64,000 nt of DNA from Arthrobacter subterraneus (GCF_900099735.1 NZ_FNDT01000009.1:1-64000); one strand, 5' to 3'; positions 10,957-19,367 are shown, counted from the first letter of the stretch. The notes: generated by a model from the letters alone, not told the origin. A program made the numbers and translations.

Positions 10957-12327
10957 GTGACCGAATCAACCGTGACCTCCGCACCCTCAACAGCCGCACC
11001 CAACCACGGGCTGGACAACTGGCGGGAGCTTGCCATCTCCCAGCAGCCCAGCTGGCAGGATGCCGCGGTGCACCGGTCCTCCCTCCAGGAGCTGTCCACG
11101 CTGCCGCCGCTGGTGTTCGCCGGCGAGGTCGATGTACTTCGCGAGAGGCTCGCCTCAGCTGCCCAGGGGAAAGCGTTCCTCCTCCAGGGAGGCGACTGCG
11201 CTGAGACCTTCGACGGCGCCACCGCCGACAAGATCAGCGCCCGCGTAAAGACAATCCTGCAGATGGCCGTAGTGCTCACCTACGGAGCCTCACTGCCCGT
11301 TATCAAGATGGGCCGCATGGCCGGGCAGTTCGCCAAGCCGCGCTCATCGAATGACGAAACCCGTGAAGGCGTGACACTGCCCGCCTACCGCGGCGACATG
11401 GTGAACGGATATGAATTCACTCCGGAGAGCCGCGGCCATGACGCCTCCCGGATGGTCTGGGCCTACCACACGTCCGCCTCCACGCTTAACCTCATCCGCG
11501 CGTTCACGCAGGGCGGTTTCGCGGACCTGCGCCTTGTGCACCACTGGAACAAGGGTTTTACGGCCAACCCGGCGCACTCCCGTTATGAATCCCTGGCACG
11601 GGAAATCGACCGCGCAGTCCGGTTCATGGAGGCCTGCGGCGCCGACTTCGACGCGCTGACGCGGGTCGAGTTCTTTGCCAGCCATGAGGCACTGCTGCTC
11701 GAGTACGAGCGGGCACTGACCCGGACCGACTCGCGCACCGGGCTGCCCTACGACACATCCGCGCATTTCCTCTGGATCGGTGAGCGCACCCGCGACATTG
11801 ACGGCGCGCACATCGATTTCCTGTCCCGTGTCCGTAACCCGATCGGCGTCAAGCTCGGTCCGGGCACCTCACCGGATGACGCCCTGGCACTGATCGACAA
11901 GCTGGATCCCAACCGCGAACCGGGCCGCCTCACGTTCATTACCCGGATGGGCGCCAAGAACATCCGCGAGAAGCTGCCGAACCTTGTCTCCCGGGTGACT
12001 GACTCAGGCGCGCAGGTCCTATGGGTCACCGATCCGATGCACGGCAATACCGTCACCTCCCCGAACGGCTACAAGACCCGCAACTTCGACGACGTCATGG
12101 ATGAAGTACGCGGTTTCTTCGAGGTTCACAATGAACTGGGGACGTTCCCGGGCGGCCTGCACGTGGAAATGACCGGCGACGACGTCGCGGAATGCCTCGG
12201 CGGGGCCGACCCCATTGACCAGGAAGCGTTCCTGGACCGCTATGAGTCGGTCTGTGATCCGAGGCTGAACCACATGCAGTCCCTGGAGATGGCCTTCCTC
12301 GTGGCCGGGGCGCTGTCCCGGCGCTGA
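10957..12327 (+). CDS. aroG: 3-deoxy-7-phosphoheptulonate (DAHP) synthase, class II
   Basis: First enzyme of the shikimate pathway, condensing phosphoenolpyruvate with erythrose 4-phosphate. Its 456 residues fit the class II (plant/actinobacterial) type. Class II signatures include FLLQGGDCAETF (metal-binding Cys), RMAGQFAKPRSS, GVTLPAYRGDMVN, LWIGERTRDIDGAHIDF, NPIGVKLGPG, and the C-terminal WVTDPMHGNT and GGLHVEMTGDDVAECLGG blocks. The predicted mRNA is leaderless from GTG. Its position next to the PASTA kinase matches the Rv2176-Rv2178c arrangement of M. tuberculosis. It converges on the kinase across 57 nt. Confidence 0.96.
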   Translation: MTESTVTSAPSTAAPNHGLDNWRELAISQQPSWQDAAVHRSSLQELSTLPPLVFAGEVDVLRERLASAAQGKAFLLQGGDCAETFDGATADKISARVKTILQMAVVLTYGASLPVIKMGRMAGQFAKPRSSNDETREGVTLPAYRGDMVNGYEFTPESRGHDASRMVWAYHTSASTLNLIRAFTQGGFADLRLVHHWNKGFTANPAHSRYESLAREIDRAVRFMEACGADFDALTRVEFFASHEALLLEYERALTRTDSRTGLPYDTSAHFLWIGERTRDIDGAHIDFLSRVRNPIGVKLGPGTSPDDALALIDKLDPNREPGRLTFITRMGAKNIREKLPNLVSRVTDSGAQVLWVTDPMHGNTVTSPNGYKTRNFDDVMDEVRGFFEVHNELGTFPGGLHVEMTGDDVAECLGGADPIDQEAFLDRYESVCDPRLNHMQSLEMAFLVAGALSRR

Positions 12328-12345
12328 TTCCGGCGATCCCGGCGC

Positions 12346-12361
12346 GCGGGCTCATTCCCGC
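12346..12361. terminator. Weak hairpin between convergent aroG and the kinase gene
   Basis: A GCGGG / CCCGC stem of 5 bp with a 6-nt loop sits in the 57-nt convergent gap. There is no T-tract. Confidence 0.3.
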
Positions 12362-12384
12362 ACCCGGTGCGCAGGCGCTCGTTC

Positions 12385-14499
12385 TCAGGTCACCGTGATG
12401 GTGACCGTCGACCCTTCGGGGTGTTCGCCCGTGAGGTCCTGACCGGCCACAAGTCCCAGCACCGGCCTGCCGAACGCGTACTCAACCTCGACGGTGAACC
12501 CGGCCTCTTCCAGCGCCGCGACTGCGTCCGCCTCGGAATCGGAAAACACGTCCGGCACGGGGAGGATGCGGGGCCCGGCGGAGATGCTCAGTGTGACCGA
12601 TTCACCCGGGCGCAGCTGGCCACCGGCGGGGCTTTGGGTCAGCACTGATCCTGCAGGCACGGTGATGTCGTTCACCGGCTCGGGCGAGACGGCTGCAGTA
12701 AGGCCGGCGCTTTCGAGCGCGCTGACAGCCTCCTCTTCAGGCAGCCCGACGACGGAGGGCACGTCGACCGGCTCGGGGCCCTGGGAAACCACCAGGCCAA
12801 CCGGGGTGCCGGCCGGAATCGCTTCACCGACGGCCGGATTGGTCGCGATGACCTCGCCGTCCGGAACGGTGCCGCTGAACTGGCGCGACACCTCTCCGAC
12901 GTCGAAGCCCGCTGCCACCAGGGTGGCAGCCGCCGTTGCTTCGGCGAGGCCGGCGACCTCGGGCACATCAAAGAGCTCGGGTCCCAGCGACACGAGCAGC
13001 TGGACTTCTTCCCACGGACGGACGGTCGCCGATCCCCGCGGCTCGCTGGCAATGACCAGACCCTCGGCAACGGAATCGGAGTGAACCTGCTCGGCGGTGG
13101 ACGACAGGCCAGCCTGCGTGAGCATCGCCTGCGCAGCACTGACCGGGCGGCTGGAGACATCCGGAACCGCGACCAGGGCTCCGGGGCCGACACCGAAGAA
13201 CCACCCTGCTGCTGCAGCCAGCAGGGCAAGCAGCGTCAGCAGGAGAACAAGGAGGATGTTCCGGCGTCGTGCATTGCCCGACCGCAACGTCTTTTCCGGA
13301 CGCTGCGCAGCCTTCGCCTGCTCCTTCCGGTGAGCCTTGAACTCCCGCGCTGCGAGCTTCTCGCGCGCAGCCGCGTCCAGTTGCCGCTCCGGCATCGATC
13401 CAGCGACCGGCGTGGAACCCAGAACGGTTGTGGGGTTGGAACCTCCGAGGACGGTGGTCGGGGAGCCTTGCGCGCCGAGAATTTCCGTTGGGTAGGAGGG
13501 TGGCCGCCCCACCACTTCGGTGGAACCCGCCGTTCCCAGCACCTCTGTGGCGTGGTGGCTGTGCCCATCGCCGGAAGAATCGGCTGCGGTCCCGGGGCGG
13601 GCGGCGGGCGGGCGTTGCCGGTCCCGGCCAAAGTCGAGTTCGGCGTCGCTCAGGGTGGTGCGGATGTGCCGCAGCTCCCCAAGCAGCGCGTTCCCGTCGA
13701 TGGGACGTTCCTCCGGATCCACGGCCGTGCACCAGAGCACCAGCTCGTCAAGATCCTGGGCCAGTCCCGGAACAGCGGTAGAGGGCGCGGGCACCCGGGA
13801 ATTCACGTGCTGAAACGCAATCTGGATGGGCGCCTCACCCTGGTAGGGCTGGGCGCCGGTGAGGAGCTCGAAGAGCACGATGCCCGCCGAATAGATGTCG
13901 CTGCGGGCATCAGCGGCGCCCCCGGTGACCAGCTCGGGCGGCAGATAGGCGGCCGTACCCACCAGCGTGCCCGTGTTGGTGCCGGCAGAGACTGCACGCG
14001 CCAGCCCGAAGTCGGCGATCTTGATACCGCCGCTCTCGGCAAGCAGCACATTCTCGGGCTTCACGTCGCGGTGGATAAGCCCGGCATCATGTGCCGCACC
14101 CAAACCCTCGATCACGGGGTCAAGCATTGCGAGGGCCTGCCGGGGAGTGAGGCGGCCCCGCTCCCGGAGCAGATCCCGGAGGGTCTTGCCCGGCACGTAC
14201 TCCATGACCAGATACGCCACGCCGTGTTCCGGTCCATCCTCCACGCCCTGGTCCAGCACGCCCACTACGTGCGGGTGGGAGAGCCGTGCAGCTGACTTGG
14301 CCTCGCGCTCAAACCGTTCAAGGAAGTGCTGGTCCTCGGCCAGGTGCGGATACAGCACCTTCAGGGCCACATCCCGTTCAAGGCGCTGGTCTGTGGCCAG
14401 ATAGACGGTGGACATGCCTCCGCGGGCCAGCCGTGAACGGACGTGGTACCGACCGTCCACAACGGTGTCCACCAGTGAGTCATTCCGCCGCTCGCGCAC
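12385..14499 (-). CDS. PASTA-domain Ser/Thr protein kinase at the PknL locus
   Basis: Membrane receptor kinase of 704 residues. The cytoplasmic Hanks kinase domain (about 15-280) has ARGGMSTVYLA, a catalytic Lys near 47, HRDVKPEN at 143-150, DFGLAR at 163-168 and an activation loop TNTGTLVGTAAYLPPE. A linker at 318-361 repeats T-(E/T)-(V/I)-(L/V)-G five times. One transmembrane helix (about 414-432) follows, then four extracellular PASTA repeats that in this family bind peptidoglycan fragments or lipid II. Neighbours aroG, the LysM hydrolase and an Rv2175c homologue match the pknL locus of mycobacteria, but PknL, as I recall, lacks PASTA domains. The GTG start lies 6 nt from a TAGTAT -10, so the mRNA is probably leaderless. 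Confidence 0.93.
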   Translation of the reverse strand: MRERRNDSLVDTVVDGRYHVRSRLARGGMSTVYLATDQRLERDVALKVLYPHLAEDQHFLERFEREAKSAARLSHPHVVGVLDQGVEDGPEHGVAYLVMEYVPGKTLRDLLRERGRLTPRQALAMLDPVIEGLGAAHDAGLIHRDVKPENVLLAESGGIKIADFGLARAVSAGTNTGTLVGTAAYLPPELVTGGAADARSDIYSAGIVLFELLTGAQPYQGEAPIQIAFQHVNSRVPAPSTAVPGLAQDLDELVLWCTAVDPEERPIDGNALLGELRHIRTTLSDAELDFGRDRQRPPAARPGTAADSSGDGHSHHATEVLGTAGSTEVVGRPPSYPTEILGAQGSPTTVLGGSNPTTVLGSTPVAGSMPERQLDAAAREKLAAREFKAHRKEQAKAAQRPEKTLRSGNARRRNILLVLLLTLLALLAAAAGWFFGVGPGALVAVPDVSSRPVSAAQAMLTQAGLSSTAEQVHSDSVAEGLVIASEPRGSATVRPWEEVQLLVSLGPELFDVPEVAGLAEATAAATLVAAGFDVGEVSRQFSGTVPDGEVIATNPAVGEAIPAGTPVGLVVSQGPEPVDVPSVVGLPEEEAVSALESAGLTAAVSPEPVNDITVPAGSVLTQSPAGGQLRPGESVTLSISAGPRILPVPDVFSDSEADAVAALEEAGFTVEVEYAFGRPVLGLVAGQDLTGEHPEGSTVTITVT

Positions 14500-14505
14500 T
14501 CTTCG

Positions 14506-14511
14506 ATACTA
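14506..14511 (-). promoter_or_regulatory. -10 hexamer TAGTAT, leaderless promoter of the PASTA kinase
   Basis: On the minus strand TAGTAT ends 6 nt before the GTG start. No Shine-Dalgarno is visible. Confidence 0.55.
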
Positions 14512-14520
14512 AGTGAAGCG

Positions 14521-14564
14521 GCGGCCGACGCCCGGACCAACACAGGTCAGTGGGCGTCGGCCGC
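14521..14564 (-). terminator. Intrinsic-type hairpin after the LysM transglycosylase gene
   Basis: Perfect 13-bp inverted repeat (GCGGCCGACGCCC and its complement) with an 18-nt loop, 24 nt past the LysM gene stop. No T-run follows, as is common in GC-rich actinobacteria. It separates this transcript from the kinase promoter. Confidence 0.65.
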
Positions 14565-14587
14565 CGTCAGTCAGCGGGTGCCGTGGT

Positions 14588-16141
14588 TTAGCGGAAGTTC
14601 TTCTGGTGCGCCTTGATGGCCGCCACGTAGTTCTTGGTGTCCGCGAACATTCCGTGGGTCTTTACCGAGTACTGGCCCTGGTAGTAGGAAGCGATCGCTA
14701 TGTCCAGGTTGGGGCTGGAGCGGATGAGGGCCTTGATGATGGCCACCCCCGCGGTGGCATTGTCATAGGGGTCCAGCAGGTTGAGCTTCCGCCCCACGAG
14801 GTCAGAGGCCCACTCACCGGACATCGGAATCACCTGCATTGCGCCGATGGCGTTCGCCGGGGAAACCGCACGCTGGTTGAAACCGGACTCCTGGTAGGAA
14901 AATGCGAGTGCCAGGCTCGGGTCGACGCCCATCTTGCGGGCCGTGTCTGCGACGATCGCCTTCATCTGGGCCTGCGAGGGAGCGGGAAGATTGTTCAGCG
15001 TGTGCTTGTTCTTGTTCGCCTCTGCGACGACCGCATCCGGGTAGGTGTAGTGCAGGAACGTCGACGGCACCAGATCAGCCGGCTTCTCCCCGGATGAGGT
15101 CTTGGATCCGCCGGGGATGGTGAGTTTCTTGCCCGGGAAGATGATTGTCGTGGCACTGAGCTTGTTGGCGGAGAGCAGCGCGCTGAGACTGATGCCGTGC
15201 TTCGCAGCGATGGCGCCGAGAGTGTCTCCGGCCTTGATGGTGTAGGTGCCGCCGGCCGGTGCTGCGGACGGCTTGGGCGCGGGCTTGGGGCTGGTCTGGA
15301 CCGCTACGCTCGATCCGCCGCCCAGCTTGATCTTCTGGCCTGGGTGGATGATCGAACTCATCGACAGGCCGTTGGCCGCCAGGACCGTTCCAAGGCTGAC
15401 GTTATGGCGTGCCGCGATGGCGCCGAGAGTGTCTCCGGCCTTGACGGTGTAGGTGGCACCGGAGGAAGGTGCTGCAGGCTTCGGGGCTGCAGCCTTCGGT
15501 GCCGGCGTGGGCGCCGCCGCTGAACCGGAGATCCTGATCTTCTGGCCTGGGTGGATGACCGAAGACATCGAGAGACCGTTTGCCTTGAGCACCGAGGAAA
15601 GGCTCACCCCGTGACGGGCAGAAATTGCGCCGAGGGTGTCGCCGGCCTTCACCGTGTACGTGGCCGACTGTGGAGCGGGAGCGGCCTTCCTGGCCGGGGC
15701 CGCCTGTGCGGTAGCGCCTGAGAGCTTGAGTTTCTGGCCGGGATGGATGATCGAGGTGGTCTTCAGCCCGTTGGCTTTGAGCACCGCATGCATGTCCACA
15801 CCATGGCGGGCGGCAATACCGCTGACGGTATCGCCCGGACGCACAACGTAGGTCGAGGGTGTGCTCCGCATGGGCACGATCCGCGGCACCTGCGCAGCCA
15901 CCAGGGACGCCGGAATGAAGGCGGAGGCCGAGCCGGAGGCCGCGGGGACTGTCTTGAGCGGCTGGTAGGAGACCTGGCCGGGTGCCGGTGCTGCCGCAGC
16001 CGGAGCAGCCAGGGCAACCGAGGAGAGTACGACGGCGGGAATTGCGGCAGAGGTAACCGCGATACCCATTCCACGGTTCCTGAAAGGCGTCGTGCTGGCG
16101 GCCGGCACGTTCAGCGGCGATGAAGGGCGCTGGGCGGTCAT
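14588..16141 (-). CDS. Secreted lytic transglycosylase with four LysM domains
   Basis: Cell-wall hydrolase of 517 residues. A signal peptide (hydrophobic stretch about 26-48, cleavage near AAA-AP at 50) precedes four LysM peptidoglycan-binding repeats at about 97-140, 161-204, 230-273 and 299-342, joined by Ala/Pro linkers. A C-terminal SLT-type domain follows, with candidate catalytic Glu418 in SYQESGFNQ and the AIGAMQVIP block. LysM repeats 2-4 are near-identical even at DNA level. The start follows GAGGA. Tandem MtrA-like repeats lie 116-139 nt upstream, suggesting MtrAB control together with other cell-wall hydrolases. It probably remodels peptidoglycan near the PASTA kinase's site of action. 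Confidence 0.92.
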   Translation of the reverse strand: MTAQRPSSPLNVPAASTTPFRNRGMGIAVTSAAIPAVVLSSVALAAPAAAAPAPGQVSYQPLKTVPAASGSASAFIPASLVAAQVPRIVPMRSTPSTYVVRPGDTVSGIAARHGVDMHAVLKANGLKTTSIIHPGQKLKLSGATAQAAPARKAAPAPQSATYTVKAGDTLGAISARHGVSLSSVLKANGLSMSSVIHPGQKIRISGSAAAPTPAPKAAAPKPAAPSSGATYTVKAGDTLGAIAARHNVSLGTVLAANGLSMSSIIHPGQKIKLGGGSSVAVQTSPKPAPKPSAAPAGGTYTIKAGDTLGAIAAKHGISLSALLSANKLSATTIIFPGKKLTIPGGSKTSSGEKPADLVPSTFLHYTYPDAVVAEANKNKHTLNNLPAPSQAQMKAIVADTARKMGVDPSLALAFSYQESGFNQRAVSPANAIGAMQVIPMSGEWASDLVGRKLNLLDPYDNATAGVAIIKALIRSSPNLDIAIASYYQGQYSVKTHGMFADTKNYVAAIKAHQKNFR

Positions 16142-16256
16142 GGTTGGTCCTCGTCTGTGTTGGCGGGGCTTGCCCGCATGGCAGGGCGAGGAGCGCAGCA
16201 GCCTATGCCGTCGTGATCCCCGAACCCCATGGTGCAGTTGATACGCAAGTTGTTAG

Positions 16257-16280
16257 TGTTACTTGTGTGACTTATGTGAA
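16257..16280 (-). promoter_or_regulatory. Tandem 9-nt-phased GTNACA repeats, candidate MtrA operator
   Basis: Read on the minus strand, the region contains TTCACA, GTCACA and GTAACA, each starting exactly 9 nt after the last. Mycobacterial MtrA is known to bind pairs of GTCACA-like hexamers repeated at 9 nt, often upstream of cell-wall hydrolase genes. The target here is the LysM transglycosylase. Confidence 0.55.
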
Positions 16281-16415
16281 TCTACACCATGAGGCGGATA
16301 CCACAACAGCTCAGAAAGTCTCAGTATTTGCGCAGGATTGGTGTGTCGCGCAGGAAGCGCACGAAAGATCGGTCGCAGGTGGAGTTGCAGGAAGCAGGCA
16401 TGGCACGCTTAAGGC

Positions 16416-16769
16416 GTGAATACACTGGAGAATCTCGTGGGCGATTGGCTCCCACTTCCCGATGTCGCCGAGGCGCTCGGCCTGTCCATCACCAAGGTCC
16501 ACGGGCTGATCAATGAGCGGGCACTGGTGGCGGTGCGGATTACCGACAGGGGAATACGGTCCGTACCCGCTGAGTTCATCACCGACGGGCACGTGCTGGA
16601 CAGCCTCAAGGGGACGGTCGCGGTACTGGGCGATTCGGGGTTTTCCGACGAGGAGATCATCCGCTGGCTCTTCACGGAAGACGAGTCGCTTCCGGGCCGT
16701 CCCATCGATGCATTAAAGCAGGGGCGCAAGACGGAGATCCGCCGTCGTGCCCAGGCAATGGCCTGGTAG
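16416..16769 (+). CDS. Rv2175c-family winged-helix DNA-binding protein
   Basis: The protein has 117 residues and is predicted to be a small nucleoid-binding regulator. An N-terminal helix-turn-helix (WLPLPDVAEALGLSITKVHGLI) is followed by the family core (DSGFSDEEIIRWLFTEDESLPGRPIDAL) and the C-terminal RRRAQAMAW, which closely resembles the RRAQAMAY end of M. tuberculosis Rv2175c as I recall it. There, PknL phosphorylates a threonine in the flexible N-terminal tail. Here an in-frame TAA six bases before the GTG (16410-16412) rules out such a tail. No clear Shine-Dalgarno is present. The gene converges on the polyprenyl synthase across a 7-nt gap. Confidence 0.85.
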   Translation: MNTLENLVGDWLPLPDVAEALGLSITKVHGLINERALVAVRITDRGIRSVPAEFITDGHVLDSLKGTVAVLGDSGFSDEEIIRWLFTEDESLPGRPIDALKQGRKTEIRRRAQAMAW

Positions 16770-16776
16770 CAGCGCC

Positions 16777-17886
16777 TCAGGCAACCCGCGTAACCGCGGC
16801 GTCGGCCAGGGAGTAAAGCGCCTCCCTGCAGACTGCGTCCAGTGGAAGGGCTTCGAGGGCTTCATAGCCCGCGCGGGCACGCTCTTCAATGAGCAGCTCC
16901 ACCTCTTCCCTGGCCCCCGTCGCATCGATGATGTCGCGCAGACGGCGAATGTCATCCTCGCTGAGCCCGGCGCGGCCGAGCCCGGCGTTCAGCAGCTCGG
17001 CCTGATCGTTGCCGGCCGCCTTCAGGGCTTTGGCCACCAGGACTGTCCGCTTACCCTCCCGCAGGTCGTCACCGGCGGGTTTCCCGGTCACCGCCGGATC
17101 GCCGTACACGCCCAGCAGGTCGTCCCGCAACTGGAACGCTTCCCCGAGGGGCAGTGCAAAGGCGGAGTAGCCGGCGAGCAGTGAGGCAGGTGCACCCGCC
17201 AATGCGCCGCCGATGCACAGCGGATGCACGGTGGAGTACTTGGCCGACTTGAAGCGCACGATGCTCAGTGCGCGCTCCGTCGCTTCGCCGGGATCCCGTC
17301 CTGGACCCACTGCCTCCTCCAGGAGGTCAAGGTACTGGCCGGCCATGACCTCGGTGCGCATCCGGTTGAAGATGGTGCGGGCTCCGGCGATTCTCTCCGG
17401 GCTTCCGGGGACGGAGGCGAAGGCCTCCTCGCTCAGCGACAGGCACAGGTCGCCTGCGAGGATTGCAGCTCCTGCACCGAACCGTTCCGCGTCCAGGTGC
17501 CAGCCGCCGTCGTCGTGGTGTTTTTCAAACTGTTTATGCACACTCGGTGCGCCCCGCCGGAGGTCGGAGCGGTCAATGATGTCGTCATGCACGAGGGCGG
17601 CGGCCTGGAAGAGCTCCAGCGACATACCCGCGATGACGACGCCGGCATCCTCGGCAGCGCCGCCTGCTGCCCGCCAGCCCCAGTAGCAGAGGAGCGGCCG
17701 CATTTTCTTTCCGCCGGCTGCCAGCCGCTCGATCGAGTCAACCAGCACCACGCCGTCGTCCGACACCGTCCGGATCAGGGCGCGCTGTGCCGCGAGAAAG
17801 CTTCGGGTTGTCTCGCCAAGGGACTTCCGGAAGCGGTCCTCCTCATCCTCGACACCGGTGGAAGGAGCGGCAGTTCCGTCAGTCAT
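16777..17886 (-). CDS. Polyprenyl diphosphate synthase (geranylgeranyl-type, IdsA family)
   Basis: Trans-prenyltransferase of 369 residues that condenses isopentenyl diphosphate with allylic diphosphates. The first aspartate-rich motif is HDDIIDRSDLRRG (Asp101-Asp105) and the second is LRDDLLGVYGD near residue 258, both needed for magnesium-diphosphate binding. The product could be C15-C20 or longer (carotenoid or menaquinone precursor); chain length cannot be fixed from sequence alone. An AGTCTA (TAGACT on the coding strand) -10 lies 6 nt before the ATG, predicting a leaderless mRNA. It is divergent from dinB with only 100 nt between the start codons. M. tuberculosis has idsA2 at the equivalent place. 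Confidence 0.9.
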   Translation of the reverse strand: MTDGTAAPSTGVEDEEDRFRKSLGETTRSFLAAQRALIRTVSDDGVVLVDSIERLAAGGKKMRPLLCYWGWRAAGGAAEDAGVVIAGMSLELFQAAALVHDDIIDRSDLRRGAPSVHKQFEKHHDDGGWHLDAERFGAGAAILAGDLCLSLSEEAFASVPGSPERIAGARTIFNRMRTEVMAGQYLDLLEEAVGPGRDPGEATERALSIVRFKSAKYSTVHPLCIGGALAGAPASLLAGYSAFALPLGEAFQLRDDLLGVYGDPAVTGKPAGDDLREGKRTVLVAKALKAAGNDQAELLNAGLGRAGLSEDDIRRLRDIIDATGAREEVELLIEERARAGYEALEALPLDAVCREALYSLADAAVTRVA

Positions 17887-17892
17887 AGGGCC

Positions 17893-17898
17893 AGTCTA
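17893..17898 (-). promoter_or_regulatory. -10 hexamer TAGACT, leaderless promoter of the polyprenyl synthase
   Basis: TAGACT on the minus strand ends 6 nt before the ATG start. Confidence 0.55.
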
Positions 17899-17973
17899 GG
17901 CGTTTGCCGGTCCGACCAGCCCGGCGTCACACACGGTGCAGCGCGGCCGCCGACTGTCGGGATCACGGCGCAG

Positions 17974-17979
17974 TAGGAT
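17974..17979 (+). promoter_or_regulatory. -10 hexamer TAGGAT, leaderless promoter of dinB
   Basis: TAGGAT ends 7 nt before the ATG at 17987, which decides between this start and the more upstream in-frame candidates. Confidence 0.55.
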
Positions 17980-17986
17980 GGTCTGC

Positions 17987-19231
17987 ATGCCCGTCCGTTC
18001 CGACCTCGCGGGAATCGAGGACGCGGAATGCACCATCCTCCACGTGGACATGGACGCCTTTTACGTGTCGGTGGAACTGCTCTCCCGGCCTGACCTTCGC
18101 GGCAGGGCGGTCATCGCCGGTTCGCCTTCCGGGCGGTCGGTGGTGCTCTCGGCCTCGTATGAGGCGCGGCGGTTCGGTGTCCGGTCCGCCATGCCGATGG
18201 CAACCGCGATGCGGCTCTGCCCGCATGCCGTGATTGTTGAACCACATCATGACCGCTATGCCGAAGTGTCGGCATCCGTGATGAACATCTTCGGCACCAT
18301 CACACCACTGGTGGAACAACTGAGTGTTGATGAGGCCTTCCTCGACGTGAGCGGATCACTGCGCCGGCTGGGATCGCCGAGAACCATCGGTGAGCTGATC
18401 CGGAGCACAATTCACCGGGAGCTTGGCATCACGGCAAGCGTCGGCATCGCGGGCACCAAGTTTGTGGCAAAGATAGCGTCGACTCGCTGCAAGCCCGACG
18501 GCCTGCTGCTCATTCCCGAGGCTCGTACCGTTGAATACCTTCATACCCTTCCCGTATCGGCGCTATGGGGAGTGGGTGCCAGGACGCAGGAGGTCCTGGC
18601 GCGACTGGGCATCCGGACCGTCGAGGATGTGGCACGCACCCCCGTATCGGTGCTGCAGCGTACCCTTGGCGCAACCGGCACACAGGTCCACCAACTCGCC
18701 TGGGGCAAGGACCCCCGTCCGGTAACGGTCAGCAGGCAGGAGAAAAGCATCGGCGCCGAAGAAACCTTCGCTGCCGATGTCTCCGACGATGACACCCTGA
18801 AAGCTGAGCTTCTCCGCCTCGCGCACCGCACCGCCTCGCGCCTGCGTTCGGCACACCTACAGGCGGGCGGAGTGTCGCTGAAGCTCCGCTATGCGGACTT
18901 CTCCACGCTGACGCGGTCCCGGCGGCTGCCCGAGCCGGCAGACAGTGCGCACGCGTTGTATTCGGCCGCCACCAAGCTTCTCGAGTCGCTCGGGGAGCGC
19001 CCCCTCAGCGTGCGTCTCATCGGTATTCGGACGGAACGGCTCGAAACCGCGACCGGCAGCTCGCACCAGCTGACAATCGACCGGCAGGACGACAACTGGC
19101 GCCTGGCAGAGCAGGCCCTCGATCGGGTTAACGGGAAGTTCGGAGCGTCGATGGTGATGCCCGCGAGGCTGCTCGGGCCCCGGCCTTCCCAGCAGGATAA
19201 AAACCCCTTCGGGGGGCCATCGAATGAGTAA
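17987..19231 (+). CDS. dinB: DNA polymerase IV (Y-family translesion polymerase)
   Basis: Error-prone lesion-bypass polymerase of 414 residues. The catalytic metal-binding motifs are HVDMDAFYVSVE near the N-terminus and SVDEAFLDVSG in the palm. A helix-hairpin-helix region (LWGVGARTQEVLARLGIRTVEDVA) and a little-finger domain follow. The C-terminus is short and does not show a clear beta-clamp pentapeptide. I chose ATG 17987 because a TAGGAT -10 sits 7 nt upstream; the frame is open further to GTG 17936. No SOS (LexA) box was recognised between dinB and the divergent polyprenyl synthase. Confidence 0.92.
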   Translation: MPVRSDLAGIEDAECTILHVDMDAFYVSVELLSRPDLRGRAVIAGSPSGRSVVLSASYEARRFGVRSAMPMATAMRLCPHAVIVEPHHDRYAEVSASVMNIFGTITPLVEQLSVDEAFLDVSGSLRRLGSPRTIGELIRSTIHRELGITASVGIAGTKFVAKIASTRCKPDGLLLIPEARTVEYLHTLPVSALWGVGARTQEVLARLGIRTVEDVARTPVSVLQRTLGATGTQVHQLAWGKDPRPVTVSRQEKSIGAEETFAADVSDDDTLKAELLRLAHRTASRLRSAHLQAGGVSLKLRYADFSTLTRSRRLPEPADSAHALYSAATKLLESLGERPLSVRLIGIRTERLETATGSSHQLTIDRQDDNWRLAEQALDRVNGKFGASMVMPARLLGPRPSQQDKNPFGGPSNE

Positions 19232-19367
19232 ATTCGCACGGCTTGAGGGCCTCTCGCGTCGGGACTGCCGCTTTCCCTCGGAGTGAATGCAAACTATCCT
19301 TATAAGTAGGGATTGACTAGGTGTCGACCCTGCTCAGAGCAACAAGCTGCAGCGGATAAGTCGCAGC

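Noticed and set aside
16266-16280. CRP/GlxR-like TGTGA elements
   Set aside because: The TGTGA units are direct repeats at 9 nt; there is no TGTGA-N6-TCACA dyad. The MtrA-like reading explains the pattern better.
16142-16415. Possible c-di-AMP (ydaO) riboswitch before the LysM hydrolase
   Set aside because: Such riboswitches often precede actinobacterial wall hydrolases, but the conserved GGGGAA/CCGUCAGCUAACC elements are not present in this leader.
19204-19214. CCCC-TTC-GGGG hairpin at the 3' end of dinB
   Set aside because: It is inside the coding sequence, short, and followed by G residues rather than T.
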